Shown here piece after piece: positions 19,042 through 31,309 of a DNA stretch of 64,000 nt. The position numbers and the translations under genes were made by a program. This DNA is from Myxococcales bacterium (GTDB lineage Bacteria; Myxococcota_A; Polyangia; Nannocystales; Nannocystaceae). The stretch is from NCBI GenBank assembly GCA_020633315.1, contig JACKDV010000012.1, positions 175,775-239,774 of the forward strand, in the 5' to 3' direction. Below the pieces are notes generated by a model. It was not told the DNA's origin. It saw only the letters and a program-made list of their open reading frames with translations, and made no database searches. Numbering within the stretch: the stretch's first letter is position 1; each line of letters begins with the position of its first letter.

Positions 19042-20022
19042 CTACCACAGCGCCGGGCCGAGCAGGTCCCAGCGCTTGCTCCACATGATCGCGGTGGGCC
19101 AGTCGGCGAGCTCGTCCAGCGCGCCGCACTTGGGCAGCGGCAGCCCGTCGCAGCTCACGGTGGCGTAGGCGTAGGCGTCGTAGCGAGGGGTCCGCAGGCA
19201 CACCGCGCCGTCGGGTCCCCACATGGCCTCGGTGAGCTCGTCGGGCTCGAGGAACTCGTTGATCTTGGCCTCGTCCTCGAGCTGCAGCGGGGTGCCGGTG
19301 ACGGTCCACGCCTTGCCGTCGCCGCAGTAGTCGGCCCGCACCACGCGGGTGGTGGTCTGGTGCGCGTCGCGGCCGTGGTCCCAGGGCACGTAGCCCCACA
19401 TGGCCGCCTTGCCCACCGCACCCGAGATGCAGCCGAAGTAGATCGAGCCCGTCTCCTCCACGAGCTCGCCGGTGGCCTCGTCCACGCTCAGATCGTCGAA
19501 GAGGATCGCCGAGGCCTCGCCGGTGACGGGGTCCACCTCGCAGTTGGCACTGGTGGCGGTGGCGATGGTGGGACCGTGCTCGAGCACGTAGCGGCTGTGC
19601 GGGTCGTCGTCGATGAAGTCGGAGATGGTCATCAGCACCAGCTCGGCGCCGGGGCCCTCGCCCAGCTCCACGGTCCAGGCCGAGCCCACGAAGTCGGCGC
19701 CCTCGTAGGCGGTGCCGGAGGCGGTGGTGCCCGACAGCAGGCCGCGCTCGAGCTGGATCGACACCAGCGGATCCATGCTGCCGCCCGCGGCCAGCACCGC
19801 CACCTCCACCAGGCGGGCGCCGTTGCGCACCGTGCCGTCGAGGGCCAGCGCGGGCACGCTGATCCCGTTGACCTCGTGGGTATTGAGGATCGGCGGGCCC
19901 CAGTCGCAGCCCACGCAGCGCTCGCTGAGCGCCGCGGCGTTGGGCTCGGCGCTCGGCTCGTCGCTGAGGCAGCCGAGGGCGAGGGTGGTGAGCAGGGAGA
20001 GCAGGACGGGACGGTAGGACAT
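19042..20022 (-). CDS. ADYC-domain lipoprotein
   Basis: Encodes 326 residues. The lipobox LALGC gives Cys18, followed by a short linker. The mature part has many cysteines (CVGCDWG, ANCEVD, FGCISG, ADYCGDG, VCLRTP, VSCDG, KCGAL), suggesting disulfides outside the cytoplasm. The sequence RADYCGDGKAWT is the signature after which the ADYC domain is named, a family found chiefly in myxobacteria with no known activity. A GGAG ribosome site lies 9 bases before ATG 20022. It is divergent from the alpha-2-macroglobulin gene, with 229 bases between the two starts, so the two surface proteins might share control. Confidence 0.88.
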   Translation of the reverse strand: MSYRPVLLSLLTTLALGCLSDEPSAEPNAAALSERCVGCDWGPPILNTHEVNGISVPALALDGTVRNGARLVEVAVLAAGGSMDPLVSIQLERGLLSGTTASGTAYEGADFVGSAWTVELGEGPGAELVLMTISDFIDDDPHSRYVLEHGPTIATATSANCEVDPVTGEASAILFDDLSVDEATGELVEETGSIYFGCISGAVGKAAMWGYVPWDHGRDAHQTTTRVVRADYCGDGKAWTVTGTPLQLEDEAKINEFLEPDELTEAMWGPDGAVCLRTPRYDAYAYATVSCDGLPLPKCGALDELADWPTAIMWSKRWDLLGPALW

Positions 20023-20251
20023 GGGAGAGCTCCTCGATGGGATCCGAAGGGGGACCACGGCGCGGCGCTCCCGCTCGGGTCCTCCTTGGGGGTGGGGGAG
20101 GGACCGGGAACGCTTCGCCGTGATCGCGATCGATGGACCGCGGCGCCGCCATTTCGATCACCGATGGCCGAACAAAGCCCGCTCGCCGGCGAATTCTGGA
20201 CGATGCGGCGGCGCGGAACCTGGCGGGCCCTCGGTTGTCCGTCCGCAGCGC

Positions 20252-23200
20252 ATGCCGGGAGCGCGTCCTTCCCCCATCGCCCGGCTCGCCGGGCTGGGCC
20301 TGTGGCTGGCGGCTTGCCGCGTGACTCCGCCCGCCGGGCCGCCGCTGGCCGAGGCGGTGTGGCTGCCCGGCTTCGATCCCGCGGCGCTCGCCGACGGGCG
20401 GCCATCGACGCTCGACGAGCCCTCGCCGCTGGCGGTGCGCGACTTCGGTCCCGAGGGCTTCGCCGACGGGCACCGGATCCGGGTGCGCTTCGATCAGGCG
20501 GTGGTCGATCTCCGAGATCCGGCCACGCACCCCCGGGTGGCGCTGACGGTGACGGCCCAGGGCGCCCCCGGCCAGGAGCCGCACGAGGTCGCGGGCCGGA
20601 GCGAGTGGACCTCCCCCGATGCCCTCGAGTGGCTCCCCGGCGAGGCGCTGCCGCGGGCGACCGAGTACGAGGTGGTGATGCCGGCCGGGCTGCGCGGGCG
20701 CGACGGTACGGCGCTGCCCCGGCTGAGCTGGCGCTTCGAGACCCCGCGGCCCCAGCCCTCGATCGACGAGGTCTACGAGCCCCTCGGTCCCCGCGAGGGG
20801 ATCCGGGTGGAGCTCGATCAGCCGGTGGATCCTGAGGTGCTCGCGCGCTTCGTGGAGGTCCGCCTGCCCGCCACGCCGGGGGCCGAGCCGCGGCCGGTAC
20901 CGGTGCGGGTGCGGGCGATCGAGGACGAGCCGGAGGTCTTCGCGATCGAGCCCGAGCGTCGCTGGCCTCGCGGGGTGACGGGCACCCTGGTCGTGGCGGC
21001 GGGCCTGACCGCGCGGGCCGGGCCGCTGCCCCTGCTCGAGCCCGTCACGGCCGAGATCGCCACGCGCGACCGCCTGCGCGTGCTCGCGGTGGCATGCGAG
21101 GACGAGCAGGATGGCTGGTGCCGCGAGGGGCCGATCCGCCTGCGCCTGTCGACCGAGGTGGAGCGCGAGGCGCTGGCGGGGGTCACCGTCACGCCCGCGC
21201 CGGCCGGGCTGCTGATCTACGAGAGCTGGGACGACGAGGACGATCGGCCCACCATCGAGATCGACGGCGAGCTCGAGACCGATCGTCGCTACCGCATCTC
21301 GCTGCCCGCCTCGCTCACCGACGTCCACGGCCAGCGCCTGGGGAGGCGATTCCAGGTGGAGGTGGGGATCGACGATCGGCCGCCGCGGCCCGAGGAGCCG
21401 GGACCGGCCTCGCTGTGGCTGTCGAGCTACGGAGGCATCTTCCCGCGCGCGAGCGAGGCGAGGGTGGGGGTGCTGGCCGAGCACCTGCAATCGCTGCGGG
21501 TTCGCACCCTCGTGCTCTCGGACGAGGCGCGGCTGGCCTGGCTCGAGCCCGAGGAGCCCGAGGCGGGGCCACGGCCCTGGCCCGAGGGGCCGACCACCAC
21601 CGAGGAGCACGAGCTGCGCCCGCTCGGAGTGCACGGTCGCGCCGAGCTGGTCCTCGATCTATCGCGCTTCGCCGGGCCGGGCGACGCGGTGCTGGTGGAG
21701 GTCGAGCCGCTCGCCCGCACCGCCCTGGGCCTCGACGATCCCGAGGCGCCGCTGCGAGCGTCGCGGAGCCTGTTCCAGATCTCGGGCCTGGGAGTGGAGG
21801 CCACGGTCGGCCCCGCCCGCGGGGTGGTGCGGATCACCGGGCTCGACGACGGTCGCCCGCGCGCGGGGGTGAGCACCCGGCTCGAGGGCGCGGCCGGCCG
21901 CCTGGCGCGGGGCCGCAGCGATGCGCACGGGCTGCTGCGGATCCCGGGGGCCGAGGCCCAGGGCGAGCACCCCCGCCTTTGGATCGAGGACCCGGAGCAC
22001 GACGACCGCCTCGCCGTGGCGCTCCGCGAGTACAGCTGGCCGAGCACCCGCGGTGAGCTGCTGCGTCGCACCCGGATGAGCCGCAACGGGATCCCCTCGT
22101 GGGTGGTGGGCTCGCTGGGCGAGCACGAGGCACCGCCTGCGGGGCTCCGGCGAGGCGAGCGAGCGCTGGTCGCCGTGGAGGCGGGGCGTGGCATCGTGCT
22201 GCCCTCGGACACCCTGCACCTGGTGGGGTGGGGGGCCGTCTCCACCCCCTATGGCGAGCTCTCCACGCGTCGCGCCGCGGCGGGCACCCCGGTGAGCATC
22301 GAGCTCGTCGACCGGGCCGAGGTGCTCGCGTTGCGCGAGGTGGAGCTCGACGAGCACGGCCGCTTCGCGCTCTCGCTGCCCGTGCCCGAGGGCGCCTCGC
22401 TGGGACCGCTGATGGTGAAGGCGAGCATGCTCGAGTCCTCCAGCTCCACCTCGGTGATGGTGGCCGACGCCCGGATTCCCACCTTCGAGCTCGAGGCCAC
22501 CATGGCCCACGCGGAGAGGATCCGCGGCCAGAGCGAGCTGCTGCAGGTGCGCGCGAGCTACCTGAGCGGCGAGCCGGCGTCGCTCGAGAGCCTGCACTGG
22601 GTGCTGACCTGCCACGACGGGTGGTTCCATCCCGAGGGCGAGGACGGCTGGTGGACCTTCGGGGCGCGAGGTGGCTCGGCCTGGCACTACCGCGAAGGCG
22701 ACGTGCTCCCCGAGGAGCCGCGGCCCACGGTCGACGTGGTGCTGACCACCGACGCGCTCGATCCCCTGATGGCGCATGCTTGCAGCGTGGCGGTGGCCGG
22801 GCAGGAGGCGAGCCTGCAGCAGGTGGGGGCCGATGCCTCGTTCTTCGTGCACCCCGCGTCGGTGTACCTGGGCGTGCGACCGCCGATGGATGCCGACGTG
22901 GGCGAGCGACTGCGGGTCCAGCTCGAGGCCGTCGACACCGCGGGGCGGCGGGTGGCCCAGCCGCGAGTGGAGCTGCGGGTGTGGCCCGAGCCCGAGGACG
23001 ACGAGGCAGCGGCCGAGCCCGAGGCGGTCGCTCGCTGCGTGCTCGACCTGCACGAGGAGGGCGAGCCCGCGGAGTGTCGCCTGGGCACGCTGCCCGCGGG
23101 AGCGTACGCGGTCGTGGCCACTGCCTCGGTCGGGGGCATTCCCATCCGCACCGACGCCCGCTTCCACGTCTCGCCTCCCCCTCCGCCGCCCATCCAGCGC

Positions 23201-26047
23201 ACGCCTCCGTCCAACCCCGTCGCGGTCGCCCCCGCCGCGACCGAGGACGAGCGTCGCTTCGAGATCCTCGCGCCCGAGGAGGCGCCCGTGGACCGGCCGC
23301 TCTCGGTGAGCATCGAGGCCCCCTGGGCGGAGGCCGACGGCATGCTCACCGTCTCCCAGACCGGCCTGCGCGAGGCGATGCCCTTCACGCTGCACGACGG
23401 CGAGGCGACGGTCTCGGTCACGCCGCGCTCGGGCCGGGGACGACGCCTCGAGCTGCGGGCCAGCGTGGCTCGCCCGCCCGTCGACGGCGGGCTGGCCGAG
23501 GTGCACGAGGCGGCCGGCGCGGTGTGGCTACGCCACGACCGCGAGCTCCGCGTGGAGGTGGTCGCACCGCGTGAGGGCGAGCCCGGGGCCTCGGTTCCCC
23601 TGCGCGTGGTGGTCCGTGATGCGCGGGGTCAGCCCGTGGACGCCCGGCTCGCGGTGTGGGTGGTGGACGACGGGCTGCACCAGCTCCGCCCGCCTCATCG
23701 GGCCTGGCTCGAGACCCTGTTCGATCCCGATCGTCCCGGGCTCGACCGACGCAGCCGCAGCCACGACGAGCTGCGGCGGGCCTTCCACGCGGGAGGGTTG
23801 TGGGGCCGCGGCAAGCGGGTGCCCCGCGTGCGCGCGGCCAAGGCCCAGGTCAAGGGCGCGCTCGACCTCGAGCTCCGCTCGCGCTTCGAGGCGGTGCCGC
23901 TGTTCGAGGGCAACGCGGGCACCGGCCCCGACGGCGAGCTGGAGCTTCGCCTGCCGCTGCCCGACGATCTCACCCGCTTCCGCGTGTCGGCGGTGGCCTC
24001 GGCCGAGCTCCCGGGAGCGCGAGGCGAGGGCTCGGGCCCGGCTCGCTTCGGGCGGGGCGACGCCACGATCTCGGTGAGCGCTCCGCTGATGGTGCGAGCC
24101 GTGCTGCCCCGGGTGCTGCGCCCGGGGGATCGGGCCGAGCTCGCGGCCCTGGTCACCCTGCCGGAGCGCGAAGGCACGCTCGAGGTCGAGCTGGCGATCG
24201 AGGACGAGCCCGGGGTGCTGGCGATCCACGGCCCGTCGCGGGTGCGGCGAGCGGTGGACGGCGAGGGCTCGGTGCGCGTGCCCTTCGTGGTCGAGGCCCT
24301 GGGCGTGGGGACCCCCGCGGTGCGCCTGCTCGCCCGCTTCGAGCCCCGCGAGGGCGAGCCGCTCCGCGACGGCGTGCGCCGCCCGCTGCGAGTGGAGGTG
24401 GAGCGCACCCAGGTGGAGCACGCGGCGATCCACGGCCGGCTCGATCGCGACGAGCCCGTGGCGATCCCCGTGCGCGTGCCCGACGGAGCGCGGGCGGATC
24501 TCGGCGGGCTCGAGCTGTCGGTGCGCAGCACCATGCTCGGCGACCTCGACGAGGCCGCGGCCTACCTCCTGGAGTACCCCTACGGCTGCCTCGAGCAGAC
24601 GGCGAGCCGCCTGGTGCCCCTGCTGGCGCTGGCCCAGCTCCGCGATCGCCTGCCGCCGGAGTCGGGCGACCCCGATGCGATGATCGCCGAGGGCCTGGCG
24701 AGGCTGCGCTCGATGCAGCTCCGCGACGGTCGCTTCGGCTACTGGCCGGGCGCCACCACGCCCGCGGTCCACGGCGGGGCCTATGCCACCTGGGTGATGA
24801 GCCTGGCCGCCCGCGCGGGACACCCGGTGTCGGAGCGCACGCTCGAGCGGGCCCTCGATGCCCTGGGAGCCGAGCTCGAGGCCCCGCTGCCCTCCGCCGA
24901 GTGGGGCCGACGCGAGGCCTGGGTCGCGCGAGCGGTGGGGGTGCACGTGCTGGTGGATGCCGGCCGCGGTGAGCTGCCCATGGTGGTGGCCGCCATCGAC
25001 GACCTGGTGGCGCATCGATCCGAGCTGCCGCTGTTCGCCCGCGCCATGCTGCTGATGGCGGCGCACGGCGTCGATCCCCGGCACGAGCGCGTGGCCCTGC
25101 TGCGCCGGGGGATCCTCTCCACGCTCGAGCGGGCGCCGGGCGTGGCCCAGCCGGTCGAGCCGACGCAGGCTCGCTGGCAGGAGGCGTTCGACTCGAGCGT
25201 GCGCAGCCACGCCCTGGTGCTGATGGCGATGATGCGCACGGACCCCGACGATCCCGTGGTCGATGAGCTCGCCCGCGGCCTGCAGCGGCGGCAGGAAGGC
25301 GGGCGGTGGGGCAACACCCAGGAGAACGCCTATGGTCTGCTCGCGCTGGCGGGCCATGCCGCACGCCACGAGGTCGATCCGCCCGACCTCGAGCTGCGGG
25401 CGTGGATGGGCCAGGGCCGTGCCCAGCGAGCCGAGCAGCGAGGTCGCGATGCGGCGCCGGTGGATCTGCGCGTGTCGATGGCCGAGCTGCTCGGTCCCCT
25501 GGGCAGCGATCGCACCGCCACCGTGGTGCTCGATCGCGAGGGGCAGGGCACCGCCTACTACCGGCTGGGCATGGAGTGGGCGGTGGACGACGGCGACGAG
25601 CCACCGGCGCGCAGCCAGGGGCTGAGCCTCGAGCGGATCCTGCGGGGCCGCGCGGGGCCGGTGGCCGGGGCCTTGCACGCGGGGGCCCGCTACGAGATCG
25701 AGCTGACGATCGAGACCGATCTCAGCCAGCACTACCTGGCCATCGAGGTGCCGCTCCCGGCCGGGCTCGAGGCCATCGACCCGAGCCTGGGCGCGGGACA
25801 GCAGGCGCGGGTGCTGCCGGGGCCCACGCCTGCCTGGTGGGTGAGCCACCAGGAGCTGCATGGCGATCGTGTGCTGATCTTCGCCGACGAGCTGCCGCCC
25901 GGTCGGCACGTGCACCGGGTGCCCGTGCTCGCCACCACTCCGGGGCGCTATCGCCTGCCTCCCGCCACGGCCGAGGCGATGTATGCTCCCGAGCTGCGCG
26001 CGCGAACGACCGGCGGGCACGTGCGGGTGACGGCGTCGGAGCGCTGA
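20252..26047 (+). CDS. Bacterial alpha-2-macroglobulin, lipoprotein with thioester
   Basis: Encodes 1931 residues. The signal peptide ends in WLAAC (Cys22), so it is anchored as a lipoprotein. The protein is an A2M-type protease trap: a chain of macroglobulin-like beta domains (about residues 30-1150), with the bait region expected around the Pro-rich stretch near residues 970-990, then the thioester domain. The thioester motif PYGCLEQTAS is intact with Cys near residue 1446, followed by the all-helical TED pattern (YWPGATTPAVHGGAYATWV). In Gram-negative bacteria these proteins trap attacking proteases in the periplasm, often beside pbpC, which is absent here. The start ATG 20252 is chosen for the lipobox; the open frame extends further upstream. 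Confidence 0.95.
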   Translation: MPGARPSPIARLAGLGLWLAACRVTPPAGPPLAEAVWLPGFDPAALADGRPSTLDEPSPLAVRDFGPEGFADGHRIRVRFDQAVVDLRDPATHPRVALTVTAQGAPGQEPHEVAGRSEWTSPDALEWLPGEALPRATEYEVVMPAGLRGRDGTALPRLSWRFETPRPQPSIDEVYEPLGPREGIRVELDQPVDPEVLARFVEVRLPATPGAEPRPVPVRVRAIEDEPEVFAIEPERRWPRGVTGTLVVAAGLTARAGPLPLLEPVTAEIATRDRLRVLAVACEDEQDGWCREGPIRLRLSTEVEREALAGVTVTPAPAGLLIYESWDDEDDRPTIEIDGELETDRRYRISLPASLTDVHGQRLGRRFQVEVGIDDRPPRPEEPGPASLWLSSYGGIFPRASEARVGVLAEHLQSLRVRTLVLSDEARLAWLEPEEPEAGPRPWPEGPTTTEEHELRPLGVHGRAELVLDLSRFAGPGDAVLVEVEPLARTALGLDDPEAPLRASRSLFQISGLGVEATVGPARGVVRITGLDDGRPRAGVSTRLEGAAGRLARGRSDAHGLLRIPGAEAQGEHPRLWIEDPEHDDRLAVALREYSWPSTRGELLRRTRMSRNGIPSWVVGSLGEHEAPPAGLRRGERALVAVEAGRGIVLPSDTLHLVGWGAVSTPYGELSTRRAAAGTPVSIELVDRAEVLALREVELDEHGRFALSLPVPEGASLGPLMVKASMLESSSSTSVMVADARIPTFELEATMAHAERIRGQSELLQVRASYLSGEPASLESLHWVLTCHDGWFHPEGEDGWWTFGARGGSAWHYREGDVLPEEPRPTVDVVLTTDALDPLMAHACSVAVAGQEASLQQVGADASFFVHPASVYLGVRPPMDADVGERLRVQLEAVDTAGRRVAQPRVELRVWPEPEDDEAAAEPEAVARCVLDLHEEGEPAECRLGTLPAGAYAVVATASVGGIPIRTDARFHVSPPPPPPIQRTPPSNPVAVAPAATEDERRFEILAPEEAPVDRPLSVSIEAPWAEADGMLTVSQTGLREAMPFTLHDGEATVSVTPRSGRGRRLELRASVARPPVDGGLAEVHEAAGAVWLRHDRELRVEVVAPREGEPGASVPLRVVVRDARGQPVDARLAVWVVDDGLHQLRPPHRAWLETLFDPDRPGLDRRSRSHDELRRAFHAGGLWGRGKRVPRVRAAKAQVKGALDLELRSRFEAVPLFEGNAGTGPDGELELRLPLPDDLTRFRVSAVASAELPGARGEGSGPARFGRGDATISVSAPLMVRAVLPRVLRPGDRAELAALVTLPEREGTLEVELAIEDEPGVLAIHGPSRVRRAVDGEGSVRVPFVVEALGVGTPAVRLLARFEPREGEPLRDGVRRPLRVEVERTQVEHAAIHGRLDRDEPVAIPVRVPDGARADLGGLELSVRSTMLGDLDEAAAYLLEYPYGCLEQTASRLVPLLALAQLRDRLPPESGDPDAMIAEGLARLRSMQLRDGRFGYWPGATTPAVHGGAYATWVMSLAARAGHPVSERTLERALDALGAELEAPLPSAEWGRREAWVARAVGVHVLVDAGRGELPMVVAAIDDLVAHRSELPLFARAMLLMAAHGVDPRHERVALLRRGILSTLERAPGVAQPVEPTQARWQEAFDSSVRSHALVLMAMMRTDPDDPVVDELARGLQRRQEGGRWGNTQENAYGLLALAGHAARHEVDPPDLELRAWMGQGRAQRAEQRGRDAAPVDLRVSMAELLGPLGSDRTATVVLDREGQGTAYYRLGMEWAVDDGDEPPARSQGLSLERILRGRAGPVAGALHAGARYEIELTIETDLSQHYLAIEVPLPAGLEAIDPSLGAGQQARVLPGPTPAWWVSHQELHGDRVLIFADELPPGRHVHRVPVLATTPGRYRLPPATAEAMYAPELRARTTGGHVRVTASER

Positions 26048-26088
26048 GCGTCGCGGCGTGCGATGCTCGGGCCTCACCCGGAGCTCCC

Positions 26089-27342
26089 ATGGTCACCGCG
26101 TGCCCCGTCGTCCTCCCCTTCGTGTCGATCTCCTTGGTCCTGGCGCTCGCCGGCTGCCCGAGCCAGCCCTCGGCGACCGCTCCGTCGCCCACCCCGCCCC
26201 CGCCCACGCCAGAGCCCTCTCCCCCGACCGACGAGACCCCGCCCCCGAGCGCGGACGATGGCGCTCCCGCTCCCGACACCCCCGAGGATCCCGCGGCCGC
26301 GGCCGCGCCGAGCGATCCGATCGGCACGGCGCTTCAGCAGGTGCCTGCCTCGATCTCCGAGCGCTACCTGCTGTCGATCTCCGACGATCGCAGCGAGCTG
26401 ACCATCGACCCGCGCCCGCTGCCCACGCGACGGGCTGCGGTGCGGGGCGGCTTCTCGGTGCGCGACAGCGAGGCCGGCGGCAAGATCATCTCGCTCTACG
26501 GCGGTCCCTTCCGCAACGGCGGCTGGGTGCGGGCCTCGTTCCGCGAGCGCGCTCCGGCCGAGCGCCTCGCCGAACTGCGCGGGGCCGGCTACGACGTGGA
26601 CCAGGTCCGCGACCTGCTGGTGGTCGACGGCGAGCGCGATCCCCATCCCACCCTCTTCGCCTTCAGTGCCGACGCGGCCAAGCCGGGGATCGTGGGCGTG
26701 TGCTCCGAGGTCACGATCATCGACTTCGGCCCAGGCGCCGCGCCGGCCCCCATCGCGGTGCGCAAGCCGGTGATCTACCTCTACCCCGAGCGCACCACCA
26801 CGGTGGAGGTGGGGCTGCAGCTCGAGGGAGAGCTGAGCGCGGTCTATCCCGCGATGCACGACGGCCGCTGGACGGTCACCGCGAGCCCGAGCGGCGAGCT
26901 GGTGGACCGCCGCACCGGCCGCTCGCATCGCTACCTGTTCTGGGAGGGCACCCGCACGGGCTGGCCGCTCGACCTCGAGCGCGCGCACTGCATCCCCGGC
27001 CGCGAGGCGGCGAGCTTCCTCGAGCGGGTGTGCGAGAGCCATGCGCTCACCGACCACGAGTGCGGCGACATGGTGACCTACTGGCTGCCCGAGCTCGCCC
27101 GCAACCCGTACAACCTGATCGCGCTGGTGGACGAGGAGACCTACGGTCGCTACGCGACCCTCCGGGTCGAGCCCGCGCCCGACACCGTGATCCGATCGTT
27201 CATGATCTTCCGCCGCAGCGAGGTGCCGGTGGAGGTGGGGGCGCCCCCGCTGCCCCGGCACGACCGCCGCGGCTTCACGGTGGTGGAGTGGGGCGGCGCG
27301 AGCCTCGACGAGGCCGAGCCTCGGAGCGTGGTGGTGCACTGA
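26089..27342 (+). CDS. KPVIYLYP-type lipoprotein of unknown function
   Basis: Encodes 417 residues. The lipobox ALAGC gives Cys23; residues 25-80 are a Pro/Thr/Asp/Ala-rich linker. The mature domain carries the well-known but unexplained pattern KPVIYLYPE followed by GELSAVYPAMHDGRWTVTA and HRYLFWEG, and later YWLPELARNPYNLIAL. Proteins with this pattern are found in many bacteria, usually secreted, with no assigned function. The start ATG 26089 has GGAG 5 bases upstream. It lies 41 bases after the alpha-2-macroglobulin stop on the same strand, so co-transcription is possible, but a functional tie is not shown. Confidence 0.85.
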   Translation: MVTACPVVLPFVSISLVLALAGCPSQPSATAPSPTPPPPTPEPSPPTDETPPPSADDGAPAPDTPEDPAAAAAPSDPIGTALQQVPASISERYLLSISDDRSELTIDPRPLPTRRAAVRGGFSVRDSEAGGKIISLYGGPFRNGGWVRASFRERAPAERLAELRGAGYDVDQVRDLLVVDGERDPHPTLFAFSADAAKPGIVGVCSEVTIIDFGPGAAPAPIAVRKPVIYLYPERTTTVEVGLQLEGELSAVYPAMHDGRWTVTASPSGELVDRRTGRSHRYLFWEGTRTGWPLDLERAHCIPGREAASFLERVCESHALTDHECGDMVTYWLPELARNPYNLIALVDEETYGRYATLRVEPAPDTVIRSFMIFRRSEVPVEVGAPPLPRHDRRGFTVVEWGGASLDEAEPRSVVVH

Positions 27343-27390
27343 TCCTCAGGGCGCTCGGCGTCGTGCGTCGTCGGGGTCGCGAGCCCCTCG

Positions 27391-28206
27391 CTAGCGGGCG
27401 GGCGGGTGCGCCTCGAGGGCCTCGAGGAACTCGACCGCCGTCGTCCATGCACGCTCTGCCGGCTGCCTCGCGTAGCCGCGATGGCGCGGCTCCATGAAGC
27501 CGTGCTCGGCGTCCACGAGCACCACCGAGACCGGGACTCCGCGGCCAGCGAGGCCGTCCCGGATCTCCTGGAGCGCTTCGGTGGTCGGATCCGAGTCCCG
27601 AGTCGCGCCGAGAAGGAGCAAGGGGACCGAGAAGCGCTCGATCAGGGTGGGGTCGTCGCCGAACGCCTCACCGTAGATGGCGACCACCCCGGCCACGTGA
27701 TCGAGGAACCCGGCGGCGTAGGTCGCCCACGCCCCGCCGAAGGACCACCCGAGCAGGTACCGTCGTCTCGCCAGTACCCTCGGATCGCTGCGAAGCGCTT
27801 CGTATGCCCCCTGGACGAGGCTCGTGAGCGCGGGGACCCGGCCGTTGGCCTCGTCTCGCAGCGCCCGCGCCTGCTCAGGGGCCTCCGCCACGCGACCACC
27901 GTAGAAGTCGAGGACGCAGACGGCGAAGCCGTCCTGGGCGAGCGCGTCGGCGTAGCCTCGGACCGCGTCGGTGGGACCCATGGCGGCGTGGAACACCAAG
28001 ACGGCCGACAGCGGGGGCGCTGCACTCGACGGGAGGTACAGGTCGAGGTCGATGCCATCGATGGCGAGCGACTCTCGTCGAGTGGTGGGGGCGGCCTCGG
28101 CTGTGGGCGCGGTGGTGGGCGAGGGCGCCGTCGCACACGTCGAGCCGAGCGCGGCGCACAGGAGCCCGAGGTAGGGACTTCGACGGCGGGGTCGAGCTCG
28201 GTTCAT
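27391..28206 (-). CDS. Exported dienelactone hydrolase-family alpha/beta hydrolase
   Basis: Encodes 271 residues. A hydrophobic leader (YLGLLCAALGSTC) ends at a cysteine but the lipobox is poor (Thr at -1), so export by ordinary cleavage is also possible. The alpha/beta hydrolase core is clear: VLVFHAAMGPT near residue 68, nucleophile elbow GWSFGG (Ser rather than the Cys of classical dienelactone hydrolase), the acid in ATRDSDPTT and the catalytic His in VDAEHGF. It likely cleaves an ester or lactone outside the cytoplasm; substrate unknown. It converges on the preceding gene with 48 bases between, which contain a short GGGG/CCCC hairpin. Confidence 0.87.
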   Translation of the reverse strand: MNRARPRRRSPYLGLLCAALGSTCATAPSPTTAPTAEAAPTTRRESLAIDGIDLDLYLPSSAAPPLSAVLVFHAAMGPTDAVRGYADALAQDGFAVCVLDFYGGRVAEAPEQARALRDEANGRVPALTSLVQGAYEALRSDPRVLARRRYLLGWSFGGAWATYAAGFLDHVAGVVAIYGEAFGDDPTLIERFSVPLLLLGATRDSDPTTEALQEIRDGLAGRGVPVSVVLVDAEHGFMEPRHRGYARQPAERAWTTAVEFLEALEAHPPAR

Positions 28207-28317
28207 CGCGTGGTGTAGGCCTATCGCAATGGATCGCGTCCATGGCGGGCAGGCTCGAGCGGCCGGAGCTCCTCGGCGTCCTCGCGCCGGCAGGCCGTCT
28301 CACCGCGGGCAGAGGCG

Positions 28318-31104
<2,787 letters not shown>

Positions 31105-31110
31105 GCTCGG

Positions 31111-31116
31111 ATCATG
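31111..31116 (-). promoter_or_regulatory. Possible -10 box CATGAT, leaderless-type start
   Basis: On the minus strand CATGAT stands 6 bases before the GTG at 31104, one base off the TANNNT pattern seen at other genes of this window. Confidence 0.3.
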
Positions 31117-31297
31117 CCCCAGGCCCCGAGGGGTCGCGAGCGGCGGGATCCTCGGGACGAAGGTGGCCCACGAGGAGGCGGGCCAAGAGGCGGGCGCTCG
31201 CGTGGGCGTGAGGGCCGGCCAGGGCTCACCCGAGGCGGTCGCGCCGCGTTCCGGCCAGGGAGCCCGGCCCATGCCCGGCCAAGCGGCGAAGGCGGGG

Positions 31298-31303
31298 TAC
31301 GAT
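31298..31303 (+). promoter_or_regulatory. -10 box TACGAT, leaderless-type start
   Basis: TACGAT stands 6 bases before the GTG at 31310 and decides the start of the RNase D gene: an in-frame ATG at 31271, with AGGGAG before it, would lie upstream of this box. Confidence 0.45.
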
Positions 31304-31309
31304 CGGCCC

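Noticed and set aside
31271..31309. ATG 31271 as the start of RNase D
   Set aside because: It has a good AGGGAG site, but the TACGAT box at 31298-31303 lies downstream of it and matches the spacing seen at five other genes; the extra 13 residues are not conserved. It remains possible.
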